Source: Methanobacteriota archaeon
GTDB lineage: Archaea; Thermoplasmatota; Thermoplasmata; RBG-16-68-12
DNA: 6,980 nucleotides
Direction of reading: 5' to 3'
Assembly: GCA_005878515.1 (NCBI GenBank)
Contig: VBLZ01000057.1
Span: forward strand, 1-6,980
Shown: in pieces, positions 6,225 through 6,980 of the stretch
How the letters are laid out: every line of letters begins with the position of its first letter
How positions within the stretch are numbered: the stretch's first letter is position 1
Made by a program: the position numbers and the translations under genes
Notes under the pieces: generated by a model
What the model saw: the letters and a program-made list of their open reading frames with translations, nothing else
The model's database searches: none
What the model was told of the DNA's origin: nothing

Positions 6225-6812
6225 ATGAATGACGGGGTTCAGGTTCTCATGGAGGGGTGGAGCCGGAGGGATTACGCCTATGCGAGCACTGTCGGGGCGA
6301 TCAGCATGCTCGTCTGGGCGACCTCCCGAACGAGCGCGCGGGTGCTGCCGTACGGGGGAAGCTCGCTCTTGATCGGACTCGGCCTCTTGGCCGGACTCAA
6401 GCATCCCGTCCGCCGGCAGATCTACGACCATCTGCGCCTGCTCCCAGGCGACCATTTCCGGTCCGTCGCGAGGTCCCTCCGCCTGGCGGTCGGCACCGCG
6501 CGGTACCACCTGAACTCGTTGGTCCAGGACGGACTCATCTACAAGCAGGAGATCAACGGCCGGAGCCGGTACTACGTGTCCGGCGGAGAAGCCGAGGTGA
6601 ACCGGCTCTATGCGCGGCACTGGGAGTATCGCGACATCCGCCTCCGCGTGCTGCTCACGCTCCGACGGATGGAGAACGCGCAGGCCGCGGAGATCGCCAA
6701 GGTGCTCGGCATCAGCCGGCAGCTCGCGTCGTACCATCTCCGGTGCCTCGAGAAGGCCGGGCGCGTCCGGCGTCATGGTGCGACCTATCGAGTCGTCACC
6801 GGCCGACGGTGA
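6225..6812 (+). CDS. Tandem winged-helix transcriptional regulator with N-terminal hydrophobic segments (COG3398 type)
   Basis: The protein has 195 residues. Residues about 17-34 and 42-57 are hydrophobic and may form one or two membrane helices, so it is possibly a membrane-tethered regulator, although the second segment is short and Gly-rich. The first winged helix covers about 58-118, with GTARYHLNSLVQDGLI (90-105) as recognition helix and wing start and SRYYVS closing the wing. The second covers about 137-192, with GISRQLASYHLRCLEKAGRV (162-181). The pairing of two ArsR/MarR-like 'YHL..L...G' winged helices is characteristic of archaeal COG3398 regulators, whose ligands are largely unknown. 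No metal-binding Cys or His cluster is seen (one Cys, C174). The start is ATG 6225, which is close to a predicted transcript start. ATG 6249 (residue 9) is an alternative that keeps all domains. It follows the Roadblock gene by 65 bases with a hairpin and a promoter-like box between, so it is probably a separate transcript. Confidence 0.85.
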   Translation: MNDGVQVLMEGWSRRDYAYASTVGAISMLVWATSRTSARVLPYGGSSLLIGLGLLAGLKHPVRRQIYDHLRLLPGDHFRSVARSLRLAVGTARYHLNSLVQDGLIYKQEINGRSRYYVSGGEAEVNRLYARHWEYRDIRLRVLLTLRRMENAQAAEIAKVLGISRQLASYHLRCLEKAGRVRRHGATYRVVTGRR

Positions 6813-6870
6813 AGCGATCCCCGGCATGCTGGTGCGCTAACCCTTAAGGTCGGGACTGCGCTCCGACGAA

Positions 6871-6980
6871 TTGTTGGCCAAGCGCGTCTGGCGCCCTGCA
6901 ACGCTCGACATCGCCGCCCTCGTCACGTGTCTCCTGGGCTTCATCGGGCTAATCTACGTCGTCTATCGGCTCAAGACCGG
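6871..6980 (+). CDS. Start of a probable membrane protein (truncated by the window edge)
   Basis: The frame is open from the codon after the stop at 6838-6840 to the window end. Residues from TTG 6871 are a basic start (AKRVWRP) followed by a hydrophobic stretch of about 20 residues (DIAALVTCLLGFIGLIYVVY) and RLKTG, a typical N-terminal membrane helix. No ATG or GTG is available. TTG 6871 or 6874 are the possible starts, with a weak AAGG (6846-6849) upstream. The family cannot be told from about 36 residues. A second frame is also open but Arg-rich and less likely, and the minus strand is closed. It begins about 60 bases after the regulator gene, so it could be that regulator's target or partner. 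Confidence 0.45.
   Translation, partial: MLAKRVWRPATLDIAALVTCLLGFIGLIYVVYRLKT

Noticed and set aside
6842..6849. CCTTAAGG palindrome after the regulator gene
   Set aside because: It is only eight bases, expected by chance, and no repeat copy or T-run accompanies it.

Overview
The window is GC-rich (roughly 60% or more by eye) and densely coding, and it reads as archaeal. It carries a double winged-helix regulator of the archaeal COG3398 type, a stand-alone Roadblock/LC7 protein, a secreted protein that joins PKD/Ig-like modules to a NosD-like beta-helix, AT-rich TATA-type boxes about 35-40 bases ahead of starts, and GGAGG-type ribosome binding sites. A high-GC Thermoplasmatota-like euryarchaeote is my best guess. 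That placement is inferred from gene style only, because no rRNA or other marker is present.

Minus strand, right to left. (1) A family 2 glycosyltransferase of the dolichyl-phosphate sugar synthase type (4367-5266). (2) After a 90-base gap with its own promoter-like box, a four-helix membrane protein with a large cytosolic or external helical middle and no recognised function (3080-4276). (3) After a 221-base gap with a palindrome and an AT-rich tract, a very large secreted or anchored protein (2858 to beyond base 1). Its N-terminal metal-dependent phosphoesterase domain is followed by an Ig-like domain, a PKD domain, a NosD-like right-handed beta-helix and a further beta-rich region. It is the longest and most striking gene here, and its C-terminus lies outside the window. 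None of its frame contains a stop over 952 codons.

Plus strand. After a gene-free divergent region of about 400 bases (roughly 5309-5709) holding two bulged hairpins come a Roadblock/LC7 domain protein (5710-6159), a putative membrane-associated tandem winged-helix regulator (6225-6812), and the first codons of a probable membrane protein cut off by the window edge (about 6871-6980).

How they may work together: the minus-strand genes are envelope-oriented (lipid-linked sugar transfer, membrane protein, secreted surface enzyme). The plus-strand genes look regulatory or signalling. A shared pathway is not shown by the sequence. No mobile element, CRISPR array, tRNA or rRNA was found.
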